This document shows positions 8,655-16,836 of a stretch of DNA of 64,000 nt, piece by piece; positions within the stretch are counted from its first letter, which is position 1; each line of letters opens with the position of its first letter. The position numbers and the translations under genes were made by a program. Source of the stretch: Blautia hansenii DSM 20583 (lineage in GTDB: Bacteria; Bacillota; Clostridia; Lachnospirales; Lachnospiraceae); contig NZ_CP022413.2 of NCBI RefSeq assembly GCF_002222595.2, forward strand, positions 1,318,001 to 1,382,000, written 5' to 3'. The notes under the pieces were generated by a model. That model was given only the letters and a program-made list of their open reading frames with translations. It searched no databases and was not told the DNA's origin.

Positions 8655-8687
8655 AAAAGCCTCTGGACAATTACCAGAGGCTTTTTT
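8655..8687 (+). terminator. Intrinsic terminator after rpsU
   Basis: Stem GCCTCTGG (8659-8666) / CCAGAGGC (8674-8681), 7-nt loop, then six T (8682-8687). Confidence 0.9.
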
Positions 8688-8717
8688 ACCATATTACAGA
8701 CGGGAAAAAGGAATTTT

Positions 8718-10253
8718 ATGAAAAAGATTATCGATTTAATATCCAATCGGATTTTTGTTACAGTAGTAGCGGTTCTTTTGCAGTTAATCTGGATTTTTGC
8801 AATGCTTTGGGGGCTGGGAGCATTTTCCGGCCATATTATGAATTTGATTAGTCTGCTGAGTCTTCTTATGGTATTGTGGATTGTAAATAAAGATATCAAT
8901 CCCTCCTATAAGCTGGCGTGGACGATCCTGATATTGGCAGTTCCTGTTTTCGGTGTAATTATTTATCTTCTTTTCGGACAATCCCGTGTTGCAAAGAAAA
9001 TGACACAGGAGTCAAAAGAAGTAGTAAAAGAGATTGAGAACTATTTTAAAGAGAGTGCGGGAACGAGAAAGGCTTTGGCTAAGGAAAGTCTGAGCGCTTC
9101 CAACCAGTCAGCGTATATCAGAGATTTTGCCGGATTTCCGGTTCATAGAAACACTACTACCAAGTATTATCCGGTAGGCGATGAGATGTTTGTAGATATG
9201 CTGGAGGATTTGAAAAAAGCAGAGCATTTTATTTTTCTGGAGTATTTTATTATACACGAAGGGAAAATGTGGGATGAAATTTTGGAAATTCTCGAAGAAA
9301 AAGTAAAGCAGGGTGTAGATGTAAGGCTGATTTATGATGATATGGGCTGTGTGACAACACTTCCATACCGCTATTATAAGAAGCTTCAGGCAAAAGGAAT
9401 TAAATGTGCTGCCTTTAATCCCATAAGACCGATTTTAAACATTGTGTTAAACAACCGAGACCATAGAAAAATATTGGTAATTGACGGACACACAGGTTAT
9501 ACGGGAGGCATCAATCTGGCAGATGAATATATTAACCAGCAGATGCGCTTCGGTCATTGGAAGGATACGGGTGTGCGCCTTTGCGGAGAAGGTGTATGGA
9601 ATTTAACGGTAATGTTTTTGCAGATGTGGTCTGTAATCACCAGAACAAAAACTCATTTGCCTGCTTACGGACCTTATGTGTATCATCCGGAGGAATTTGA
9701 AAATGACGGTTTTGTGCAGCCTTACGGAGACTCTCCTTTAGATGGAGAGGTTGTAGGGGAAAATGTATATTTGAACGTAATCAATCAGGCAAAAAAATAT
9801 ATTTATATTACAACGCCGTATTTGATTATTGACAATGAAATGATGACCGCTCTTTGTCTGGCATCGAAAAAAGGAATTGATGTGAGGATTATTACACCGG
9901 GAATACCGGACAAAAAACTGGTATTTTTATTAACCCGCTCTTATTACCGACAGCTTTTGGAAGCAGGTGTGAGAATTTATGAATATACGCCGGGCTTTAT
10001 CCATGCCAAGAGCTTTGTCTGTGATGATGAAATTGCGGTAGTGGGTACGATAAATCTGGATTATCGCAGCTTGTATCTGCATTTTGAGTGTGCTGCGTGG
10101 ATGTATCAATGTCAGGCAGTGGGGCAGGTAAAAGAAGATATGCTGAATACCTTTCGAAACAGCAGGGAAGTCAGCTTAAACACATGTAAAGAACAGAATG
10201 TATTTCGCAGAGGCTTACAGAGTATTCTGCGCTTGTTTGCTCCTATGCTTTAG
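8718..10253 (+). CDS. cls: Cardiolipin synthase (phospholipase D superfamily)
   Basis: A 511-residue membrane enzyme condensing two phosphatidylglycerols to cardiolipin. It has two N-terminal transmembrane segments (PLDc_N, about residues 8-75). Two HKD catalytic motifs follow: HRKILVIDG...GGIN starting at His249 and HAKSFVCDD...GTINLDYRS starting at His429. The ribosome binding site AAAGGAAT lies upstream of ATG 8718. It is followed by a CmpB-family membrane gene 29 nt downstream, so the two may share a transcript ending at the hairpin near 10870. Confidence 0.95.
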   Translation: MKKIIDLISNRIFVTVVAVLLQLIWIFAMLWGLGAFSGHIMNLISLLSLLMVLWIVNKDINPSYKLAWTILILAVPVFGVIIYLLFGQSRVAKKMTQESKEVVKEIENYFKESAGTRKALAKESLSASNQSAYIRDFAGFPVHRNTTTKYYPVGDEMFVDMLEDLKKAEHFIFLEYFIIHEGKMWDEILEILEEKVKQGVDVRLIYDDMGCVTTLPYRYYKKLQAKGIKCAAFNPIRPILNIVLNNRDHRKILVIDGHTGYTGGINLADEYINQQMRFGHWKDTGVRLCGEGVWNLTVMFLQMWSVITRTKTHLPAYGPYVYHPEEFENDGFVQPYGDSPLDGEVVGENVYLNVINQAKKYIYITTPYLIIDNEMMTALCLASKKGIDVRIITPGIPDKKLVFLLTRSYYRQLLEAGVRIYEYTPGFIHAKSFVCDDEIAVVGTINLDYRSLYLHFECAAWMYQCQAVGQVKEDMLNTFRNSREVSLNTCKEQNVFRRGLQSILRLFAPML

Positions 10254-10282
10254 AGTAAAAATACAGGAGAGGAGGAGTTTTT

Positions 10283-10852
10283 ATGTGGACAAGGAATTTT
10301 TTCGGAATTGAACTGTATTATATTATTCAGTGGTTTTTGATTTATAGTATGCTGGGTTGGCTGGTGGAGTCTGTCTATATGTCGATTTGTAACAGGAAAC
10401 TGACAAACAGAGGCTTTGTAAGAGGACCTTTCTGTCCGATTTACGGCTTTGGCGCATTGATTGTATATTTTTTGTTAAGACCTGTTTGTGACAATATATA
10501 TCTATTGTATCTTTTCGGATGTCTCGTTCCCACAGCTTTTGAATACCTGACTGCAAAACTGATGATGAAGGTCTTCGGAGAGGTATGGTGGGATTATTCC
10601 AATAAACCCTTTAATTATAAAGGTATTCTCTGTTTGGAAAGTACCATTGCATGGGGCTTTTATACCGTAGGTTTGTTTCTGTTTCTTCATAAAGGAGTGG
10701 AGTTTATTGTGAGCAGATATTCTGTTCATACGGGAAAATGGCTGGCAGGTATTTTGATGTTTTTATTGGGAAGTGATTTTCTTTGGAATATGTATCTTCA
10801 AAAAAAGGATAGCATTTCAGTCGTAAAAGAAAAAATACAGAAATATATTTAA
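10283..10852 (+). CDS. CmpB-family multispanning membrane protein (ABC-transporter type IV-like)
   Basis: A 189-residue protein with about five membrane segments, of the family annotated as putative ABC-transporter type IV (ABC_trans_CmpB). Diagnostic stretches are YYIIQWFLIYSMLGWLVES, N-R-G-F-V-R-G-P-F-C-P-I-Y-G and E-V-W-W-D-Y-S. A longer paralogue lies at 37426. No ATPase partner is adjacent, so a transport role is unproven; the family's function is not established. AGGAGAGGAGG precedes the ATG. Confidence 0.8.
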   Translation: MWTRNFFGIELYYIIQWFLIYSMLGWLVESVYMSICNRKLTNRGFVRGPFCPIYGFGALIVYFLLRPVCDNIYLLYLFGCLVPTAFEYLTAKLMMKVFGEVWWDYSNKPFNYKGILCLESTIAWGFYTVGLFLFLHKGVEFIVSRYSVHTGKWLAGILMFLLGSDFLWNMYLQKKDSISVVKEKIQKYI

Positions 10853-10854
10853 AG

Positions 10855-10887
10855 AAAAGGAACTGTCGCATTAGGCAGTTCCTTTTT
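10855..10887 (+). terminator. Intrinsic terminator (TGTCGCA loop) after the CmpB gene
   Basis: Stem AAAAGGAACTG / CAGTTCCTTTTT (arms 10859-10865 and 10876-10882 plus A/T flanks), loop TCGCATTAGG, then T5. Confidence 0.9.
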
Positions 10888-10946
10888 GTCATATTTTCCT
10901 TTTTTCCTGCTTACAATGCTATAAGAGGAATTTTGGGAGCTTGTGT

Positions 10947-12128
10947 ATGATTTACAGAGCAACAGCAAAAATCGTTGTAGGTATTCTGCTTTTTTGTTCT
11001 TTGTTTCTGACGCCCCTTACGGTAAAAGCAGAAAATGAGGAGTTGATTACAGCTCCTCATGGGGTGCTGATGGAGGCGTCCACGGGGAAGATTATCTATG
11101 AAAAGGATATGGATACCAGAGTGAAGCCTGCCAGTATTACAAAAATCATGACCTTGATTTTAATTTTTGACGAGCTGGAAAAGGGAAACCTACATATGGA
11201 AGACGAGGTAGTAACCAGCGCCTATGCCAAATCCATGGGCGGTTCGCAGGTGTTTTTGGAAGAAGGAGAAAAGCAGACAGTCGAAACGCTGATAAAATGT
11301 ATTGTCATTGCTTCCGGTAATGATGCCAGTGCGGCTATGGCAGAGCACATTGCAGGAAGTGAGACAGAATTTGTAAAGCGAATGAACGAAAGGGCAAAAG
11401 GGCTGGGTATGGAGAATACGAATTTTGAAGACTGCTGTGGCCTTACAGAGTCGGATAATCATTATACCAGCGCTCATGATGTGGCAATTATGTCCAGAGA
11501 GCTGATTACCCGTTATCCGAAAATTTTGGAATATTCTTCTGTGTGGATGGAAAATATCACTCATGTAACGCAAAAAGGCAACAGTGAGTTTGGTCTTACC
11601 AATACCAATAAGCTTATTCGAAGCTATGACGGGTGTGTTGGCTTAAAGACAGGAAGTACCAGCGTGGCAAAATATTGTGTATCGGCGGTAGCACAGAGAG
11701 AGGGAATTACTTTAATCAGTGTGGTGATGACTGCGCCGGATTATAAGGTTCGCTTTAAAGATGCGGCAGCCATGCTGAATTTAGGCTTTGGAAGCTGTAA
11801 GCTGTATGTAGATGAGCAAAAGGAAAAGCTTCCTCAAATTCCGGTGGAGGGTGGCGTTTTGGAAAAAGTCCCATGTGCTTACGAAAAAGAATTTCGCTAT
11901 TTAGATACAGAGGGCGCTTCTTTTGAAAATATAGAAAAGAAAATAAAGCTGAAAAAGGACTTAAAAGCTCCGGTGAAAAAAGGAGATACCGTAGGAACTG
12001 TCAATTATTATCTGGACGGAAAAGAAATCGGAAGTGTGAAAATCCTCTGCACCAAAGGAACAAAACAGGCACAGTACAGTGACTGTGTAAAGAAGGTGTG
12101 GGAGAGCTTTTTAAAGAAAATAGGTTGA
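10947..12128 (+). CDS. dacF: D-alanyl-D-alanine carboxypeptidase, DacF/PBP5 type (first copy)
   Basis: Removes the terminal D-Ala from peptidoglycan stem peptides outside the membrane. It has a signal peptide (hydrophobic residues 9-26, KAEN after it). The penicillin-binding motifs are S63-x-x-K66 (SITK), S123-G-N125 and K234-T-G236, and a C-terminal PBP5-like beta domain lies at about 270-370. ATG 10947 with GGGAG 7 nt upstream is preferred to the TTG at 10941. The protein has 393 residues and no obvious C-terminal membrane anchor. A second family member lies at 14445. Confidence 0.9.
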   Translation: MIYRATAKIVVGILLFCSLFLTPLTVKAENEELITAPHGVLMEASTGKIIYEKDMDTRVKPASITKIMTLILIFDELEKGNLHMEDEVVTSAYAKSMGGSQVFLEEGEKQTVETLIKCIVIASGNDASAAMAEHIAGSETEFVKRMNERAKGLGMENTNFEDCCGLTESDNHYTSAHDVAIMSRELITRYPKILEYSSVWMENITHVTQKGNSEFGLTNTNKLIRSYDGCVGLKTGSTSVAKYCVSAVAQREGITLISVVMTAPDYKVRFKDAAAMLNLGFGSCKLYVDEQKEKLPQIPVEGGVLEKVPCAYEKEFRYLDTEGASFENIEKKIKLKKDLKAPVKKGDTVGTVNYYLDGKEIGSVKILCTKGTKQAQYSDCVKKVWESFLKKIG

Positions 12129-12153
12129 AAGTGCTTATGGTTTATACTATAAT
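12125..12153 (+). promoter_or_regulatory. SigA promoter inside the end of dacF
   Basis: -35 TTGAAA (12125-12130) contains the dacF stop codon TGA (12126-12128); 17-bp spacer; consensus -10 TATAAT (12148-12153). It drives the downstream phosphoesterase. Confidence 0.75.
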
Positions 12154-12189
12154 AAGCCGAGTTACAGAGAAAATATCGGGTGAGGAACA

Positions 12190-12999
12190 TTGAAAACATT
12201 TAAAACAACTTTTTATAAAATACAGTCAGATAAATTAAAAATACAAAGTATCCGTTTGGCAGTGCTCAGTGATTTGCATAATGTAGAGCTGGGGAAGGGG
12301 AATGAAAATCTTCTGGGAGAATTAAGGAAGCAGGCGCCGGATGCAATATTGATTGCCGGTGATTTGGTTCTGGGAAAAGAGAAGGCATCGTTTCAGATAC
12401 CCTATGCTTTTTTAAAGGAAGCTGTGCATATAGCTCCTGTTTATTATGCTTTGGGCAATCATGAGCAGAGAATGAAAAGGAAACCGGAGGTTTATGGAGA
12501 GGGCTATCTGGAATTTGAAAAGGAAGTACGAGAATTGGGTGTCGTATTTCTGGAAAATGAGACAAGAGAGTTGGAAATGGGAGGAGAGAAAATTTTAATT
12601 TCCGGTCTTTTGCCTCCTTATCAATATTATAAAAAAGGAGGCAAAGATTTTCTGAAAAGTGAGGAAATCGAAGTGCTTTTAGGAAAAACATCCAAAAATC
12701 AGTTTCAGGTACTTCTGGCGCATACCCCAAAGTATGGAGACAGCTATCTGGAATGGGGCAGTGATGTGACTTTTTCAGGGCATTATCATGGAGGAATGGT
12801 ACAGCTTCCGTTTTTAGGCGGTGTTATCAGCCCTGATTTTCGGATTTTTCCCAAGTATTGTAAGGGACATTTTCAAGAAGGAGACAGACATCTGATAGTC
12901 AGCGGAGGCCTGGGAGAGCATACCATTCCCCTGCGTATTTTCAATCCCAGAGAGCTGATTATGGTAGAGTGCAGTCCCAAGAAAAATTCTGAAAAGTAG
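12190..12999 (+). CDS. Calcineurin-like metallophosphoesterase
   Basis: A 269-residue protein carrying the five metallophosphoesterase motifs in order: D-L-H (SDLHNVE, residues 28-31), G-D-L (IAGDL), G-N-H-E (ALGNHE), H (LAHTPKY) and G-H-x-H-G-G (FSGHYHGG). These bind a dinuclear metal centre. It resembles the YkuE/YaeI type acting on phosphodiesters or UDP-linked lipids, but the substrate cannot be read from sequence. It has no clear signal peptide. Translation appears to start at TTG 12190 behind GGTGAGG. It has its own promoter at 12125. Confidence 0.85.
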   Translation: MKTFKTTFYKIQSDKLKIQSIRLAVLSDLHNVELGKGNENLLGELRKQAPDAILIAGDLVLGKEKASFQIPYAFLKEAVHIAPVYYALGNHEQRMKRKPEVYGEGYLEFEKEVRELGVVFLENETRELEMGGEKILISGLLPPYQYYKKGGKDFLKSEEIEVLLGKTSKNQFQVLLAHTPKYGDSYLEWGSDVTFSGHYHGGMVQLPFLGGVISPDFRIFPKYCKGHFQEGDRHLIVSGGLGEHTIPLRIFNPRELIMVECSPKKNSEK

Positions 13000-13025
13000 A
13001 CTTTTTTGTGAAAATAGTGTAGAAT
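12997..13025 (+). promoter_or_regulatory. Probable SigA promoter of scpAB
   Basis: -35 TAGACT (12997-13002), 17-bp spacer, -10 TAGAAT (13020-13025). The -35 overlaps the stop codon of the phosphoesterase gene. Confidence 0.5.
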
Positions 13026-13060
13026 GACTGAGGAAAGAAAGGCAGAAAGAGGTAGAAGAC

Positions 13061-13828
13061 ATGGGAATTCCCGTAAAGCTTCAGGTGTTTGAAGGTCCGT
13101 TGGATTTGCTCCTGCATCTGATTGAGAAAAATAAAGTAAATATTTATGATATTCCCATTGTAGAGATTACAGAGCAGTACATGGACTACATTCGTGCAAT
13201 GGAGAGAGAAGATTTAAACATTATGAGTGAGTTCATGGTTATGGCTGCGACCTTGATTTCCATTAAATGCAGAATGCTTCTGCCAAGAGAAGTGAATGAG
13301 GAAGGGGAGGAAGAAGACCCCAGAGAAGAATTGGTGCGCCAGCTGTTGGAATATAAGATGTATAAATATATGTCTTATGAGCTTCGAGACCGTATGGCAG
13401 CCGCATCAAAAAAGGTATACAAGCTTCCTACTATCCCAAAAGAAGTGCTGTCTTACCGTGAGCCGGTAGATACCGGTCAGTTATTGGACGGACTTACCTT
13501 GGAAAAACTCAATGAAATTTTTCAGAGTGTCATCCGCCGTCAGGAGGATAAGGTTGACCCAATCCGAAGCAAATTCGGTAAAATTGAGAAAGAAGAAGTA
13601 AGTCTGCCTGAGAAAATGGAAGAAATCGAAGAATATGCCAGAACACATTCCAGATTTAATTTTCGTGATTTGTTGGAAGGACAGGCAAGTAAAGTACAGA
13701 TTATCGTATCGTTTCTGGCAATTCTGGAGTTGATGAAAATGGGAAAGATTTCCATTTATCAGGAGCATATTTTTGCAGAGATAGAGATTAAATCCTGTTT
13801 GGAGAGAGAAAAAAATGGAACTGAATAA
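13061..13828 (+). CDS. scpA: Segregation and condensation protein A
   Basis: The kleisin subunit of the SMC-ScpAB condensin that organises and segregates the chromosome. A 255-residue protein starting with the conserved KLQVFEGPLDLLLHLIEKNK and IYDIPIVEITEQYMDYI (N-terminal SMC-neck contact). A C-terminal winged helix is seen in SFLAILELMKMGKISIYQ. AGAGG precedes ATG 13061. It overlaps scpB by 14 nt. The Bacillus order scpA-scpB-dacB-type carboxypeptidase is preserved. Confidence 0.95.
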   Translation: MGIPVKLQVFEGPLDLLLHLIEKNKVNIYDIPIVEITEQYMDYIRAMEREDLNIMSEFMVMAATLISIKCRMLLPREVNEEGEEEDPREELVRQLLEYKMYKYMSYELRDRMAAASKKVYKLPTIPKEVLSYREPVDTGQLLDGLTLEKLNEIFQSVIRRQEDKVDPIRSKFGKIEKEEVSLPEKMEEIEEYARTHSRFNFRDLLEGQASKVQIIVSFLAILELMKMGKISIYQEHIFAEIEIKSCLEREKNGTE

Positions 13829-14384
13829 AATAGAAGGCGCAATAGAAGCGCTGTTGTTTGCCATGGGAGAGTCGGTAGAATTAAGTACACTGGCAAAAAC
13901 CATCGGACATGATATAGAGACCACAAGAAAAATTGTCAGAAATATGATGCTGAAATATCAGGCAGAGGACCGTGGAATTAAAATTATCGAGCTTGAAAAT
14001 GCGTATCAGATGTGTACAAAGGAAGAGTATTATGATTATCTGGTAAAGATGGCTTTGCAGCCGAAAAAGGCTGTGCTTTCCGATGTTATGCTGGAAACTC
14101 TTTCCATCATTGCTTATAAACAGCCTGTTACAAAGCTGGAAATAGAAAAAATCAGGGGTGTAAAATGCGACCATGCCATAGCAAAGCTTATGGAATATGG
14201 ACTGGTGCAGGAGGTAGGGCGCTTGGATGCTCCGGGAAGACCGATTTTACTTGGCACTACGGAGGAATTTCTCCGCAATTTTGATGTGCAGGGGCTGGAT
14301 GCGCTGCCGGAGATTGACCCTGTTCAAATGGAAGATTTTAAAGCAGAGGCAGAAGAAGAAATTCAATTACAGCTTAATTTATAG
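13815..14384 (+). CDS. scpB: Segregation and condensation protein B
   Basis: A 189-residue dimeric winged-helix protein that binds ScpA in the SMC complex. The family pattern IEGAIEALLFAMGESVE, the second winged helix LETLSIIAYKQPVTKLEIEK with the RGV tripeptide, and GRLDAPGRPILLGTT near the C-terminus are all present. Its start lies inside scpA (14-nt overlap). An intrinsic terminator follows within 20 nt of the stop, ending this transcription unit. Confidence 0.95.
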   Translation: MELNKIEGAIEALLFAMGESVELSTLAKTIGHDIETTRKIVRNMMLKYQAEDRGIKIIELENAYQMCTKEEYYDYLVKMALQPKKAVLSDVMLETLSIIAYKQPVTKLEIEKIRGVKCDHAIAKLMEYGLVQEVGRLDAPGRPILLGTTEEFLRNFDVQGLDALPEIDPVQMEDFKAEAEEEIQLQLNL

Positions 14385-14409
14385 AGATACCTTTCTGGTA
14401 TCTTTTTTT
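14385..14409 (+). terminator. Intrinsic terminator after scpB
   Basis: Stem AGATACC (14385-14391) / GGTATCT (14397-14403), loop TTTCT, followed by T7. Confidence 0.85.
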
Positions 14410-14444
14410 AATATCTACATATATTGTAAAAAGGAGAAATCAGA

Positions 14445-15680
14445 ATGAAGAAAAATAAATGGAAAAAAATCTTGTCTCTTTTTCTTGCTTTTTACATAAG
14501 TATGTCTGCATTTCCCGTTTTAGTAGCAGGAAAGGGGGACGAGCCGGAGAATTTATATGCGCTTTCTGCGGCTTTGATTGACGGAGAGTCAGGACGTGTG
14601 CTGTATGAGAAAAACGGAGAGGAAAAACGTCCTATGGCGAGCACCACAAAGATTATGACCTGCATTTTAACTTTAGAAAGCGGCTGTTTGGAGGAGATTG
14701 CAGAAGCTTCAGAGAAAGCGGCGAGGATGCCAAAGGTACATTTAGGAGCTTCGGTGGGAGAGAAGTTTTATGTAAAGGATTTGTTGTATTCTCTGATGCT
14801 GGAAAGCCATAATGACTCCGCAGTAATTTTGGCAGAGCATGTGGGAGGAAGCGTAGAAGGTTTTGCAGAAAAGATGAATGAAAAAGCAAGGGAAATCGGC
14901 TGTGAAGACACTTGGTTTATTACTCCCAATGGGCTGGATGCAAAGGAAGAACGAGAGGGAGAAGAAAAGGTTCATGAAACAACTGCCGAAAATTTAGCGC
15001 AGATTATGCGGTACTGTGTTTGTTTATCCCCTGCAAGGGAAGAGTTTTTGAAAATTACCCAGACACCATCTTACCGCTTTTCCGATGCAGACGGAAAGCG
15101 GGAGTTTAGCTGCCAAAATCACAACGCTTTTTTGTCTATGATGGAAGGGGCAATCAGCGGAAAAACAGGATTTACGGCACAGGCGGGGTATTGCTATGTG
15201 GGAGCGCTGCAAAGAGACGGGAAAACCCTAATTGTAGCCCTTTTGGGCTGTGGCTGGCCCAATAATAAAGGATATAAGTGGTCAGATACCAGAAAATTGA
15301 TGGAATATGGTTTAAATGAGTATTCCCTTCATTCCTTTGATGAAATAGAATTTTCAAAATGTCCCAAAGAAATTCCTGTAAAGAATGCCAAAAATAAAGA
15401 GTTGGATAAAAATTCTAAAATTTCCCTTGTCAGAGAAAAGGGAGAGGAGAAAAAAATCCTGCTGAAAGAAGGCGAGGAAATAGAAGTCAGTTATCACGGG
15501 AAAAAGAAACTGACGGCTCCGGTGAAAAAGGGAGAAAAAATAGGAGAACTGCGTTACAAAGTAGACGGAGAAGTCTGGTATACGGAGGATATTTTGACAG
15601 CAGAGGGAAAGAAGAAAATTGATTTTCCATGGTGTTTCGAACAGGTAGTGAAAAGATATGGAAACGTTGAAAAAAATTAG
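14445..15680 (+). CDS. D-alanyl-D-alanine carboxypeptidase, DacF/PBP5 type (second copy)
   Basis: A 411-residue penicillin-binding protein with a signal peptide (residues 8-29) for export. The motifs are S66-T-T-K69, S121-H-N123 (serine-x-asparagine with His in the middle, where the first copy has Gly) and K240-T-G242. A C-terminal beta domain follows. It carries an unusual charged E-E-R-E-G-E-E-K insertion at about 168-175, after PNGLDA. AAAAGGAG precedes ATG 14445. It lies after scpAB, as dacB does in Bacillus, so a sporulation or cell-wall maturation role is plausible but not shown. Confidence 0.88.
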   Translation: MKKNKWKKILSLFLAFYISMSAFPVLVAGKGDEPENLYALSAALIDGESGRVLYEKNGEEKRPMASTTKIMTCILTLESGCLEEIAEASEKAARMPKVHLGASVGEKFYVKDLLYSLMLESHNDSAVILAEHVGGSVEGFAEKMNEKAREIGCEDTWFITPNGLDAKEEREGEEKVHETTAENLAQIMRYCVCLSPAREEFLKITQTPSYRFSDADGKREFSCQNHNAFLSMMEGAISGKTGFTAQAGYCYVGALQRDGKTLIVALLGCGWPNNKGYKWSDTRKLMEYGLNEYSLHSFDEIEFSKCPKEIPVKNAKNKELDKNSKISLVREKGEEKKILLKEGEEIEVSYHGKKKLTAPVKKGEKIGELRYKVDGEVWYTEDILTAEGKKKIDFPWCFEQVVKRYGNVEKN

Positions 15681-15694
15681 AAACGTGTTAGAAT
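15667..15694 (+). promoter_or_regulatory. SigA promoter of the arginase-like/VWA/MoxR operon
   Basis: -35 TTGAAA (15667-15672), 16-bp spacer, -10 TAGAAT (15689-15694). It overlaps the last codons and stop of the upstream carboxypeptidase gene. Confidence 0.6.
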
Positions 15695-15731
15695 GAAAGT
15701 AGAAATACAGAGACAGGATAAAGAGGTGCTT

Positions 15732-16835
15732 ATGAACGCAAAGACAGTAATTATGGATTTTTCCGGTGTCTATAAAGAGGAAAACTTTTATCAGGGAAAA
15801 GATGCCCAATGGCTGGATTTTACAAAGATGACAGGAGTCAACTGCTATTGTACAGAGGAAGCAGAGGAGGAAATTAAAGAACGGATAAAAAATCTTGATT
15901 TTTCAGGTATTCATTTTCTGGACTCCGGCAATTATCATTATTTAAGTAAATTTTGGACGGAAAAGATAGACAGACCGTTTTTGCTTGTGGTATTTGATAA
16001 CCATACAGATATGCAGGAAGCTTCCTTTTGGGGACTGCTTTCCTGCGGAAGCTGGGTGCGGGAGTGTATTCTTTCCAATAAATATATAAAAGAAGTCTGC
16101 GTAATCGGACCGCCGAGAACCGCTTTTTTGGAATGTGAAAAGGAAATTTTAGAAAAGGTTACTCCTATTAGCAGGGAGGATATGAAGCAGGAAAAATCCC
16201 AATGGCATGAATTTTTAGAGAGAAATCAAGACGTTCCGGTGTATTTGTCTCTTGATAAAGATATTTTATCTTTAGAGGCGGCCAGAACCAACTGGGATCA
16301 GGGAGATGTAAGTTTTGAGGAAATAAAAGAGTGGCTGCACGAATTATTTTCGCAATGCTTTGTATTGGGAGCGGATGTGTGCGGAGAGCATACGCCGGAT
16401 ACAACATCTCTTTCTTATCAGGAAGATATAGAAAAGAACAATGCAATCAACAAAAAAATCTGGGAGCTATTGGAAAAAAAGCTTACAGAGCAGGAAGAGC
16501 GTCAGCTGGACAAGGTATTTTCGGAAACAAAACAGGCAGATAAAAAATTGTCTATTGCGCTTATGCGATATTTTGATTTGAAAAAAGAGGATAAAAGAAA
16601 GCGCCTGTATGGAGAATATTTAAAGCTGCGTTTTCGTCCGGCAGTGGAATTGCTGATTAAGAAAAAAGAAAATAAAAAGCTGACAGAGCTTATTAAAGAA
16701 CAGGAGGCGGATGAAAATCTTCTCAACTCTTTTTTGAAAACAGCGGTTCAATATGGCAATCAGGAAGCACAGATTTTTTTGTTGCAGGAAAAAGAAGCTT
16801 TGGGAGGATTTCAGGAAAAGAGCTGGGAGCTTTAA
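15732..16835 (+). CDS. Arginase-fold (ureohydrolase-like) protein with extra C-terminal helical domain
   Basis: A 367-residue protein. Residues 1-250 follow the arginase/agmatinase/histone-deacetylase-like fold: metal-ligand candidates are H69 (GNYHY), D89-x-H91-x-D93 (DNHTD) and S173-x-D175-x-D177 (SLDKDIL), with GADVCGEH near 213-220. Residues 255-367 are charged and helical, may be repeat-like, and are not part of normal arginases. ATG 15732 with AAGAGGTG is chosen because the upstream in-frame ATG 15693 lies in the -10 box. The next gene starts 2 nt after its stop, so it is co-translated with a VWA protein and a MoxR ATPase. The substrate is unknown; arginase activity should not be assumed. 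Confidence 0.7.
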   Translation: MNAKTVIMDFSGVYKEENFYQGKDAQWLDFTKMTGVNCYCTEEAEEEIKERIKNLDFSGIHFLDSGNYHYLSKFWTEKIDRPFLLVVFDNHTDMQEASFWGLLSCGSWVRECILSNKYIKEVCVIGPPRTAFLECEKEILEKVTPISREDMKQEKSQWHEFLERNQDVPVYLSLDKDILSLEAARTNWDQGDVSFEEIKEWLHELFSQCFVLGADVCGEHTPDTTSLSYQEDIEKNNAINKKIWELLEKKLTEQEERQLDKVFSETKQADKKLSIALMRYFDLKKEDKRKRLYGEYLKLRFRPAVELLIKKKENKKLTELIKEQEADENLLNSFLKTAVQYGNQEAQIFLLQEKEALGGFQEKSWEL

Positions 16836-16836
16836 A

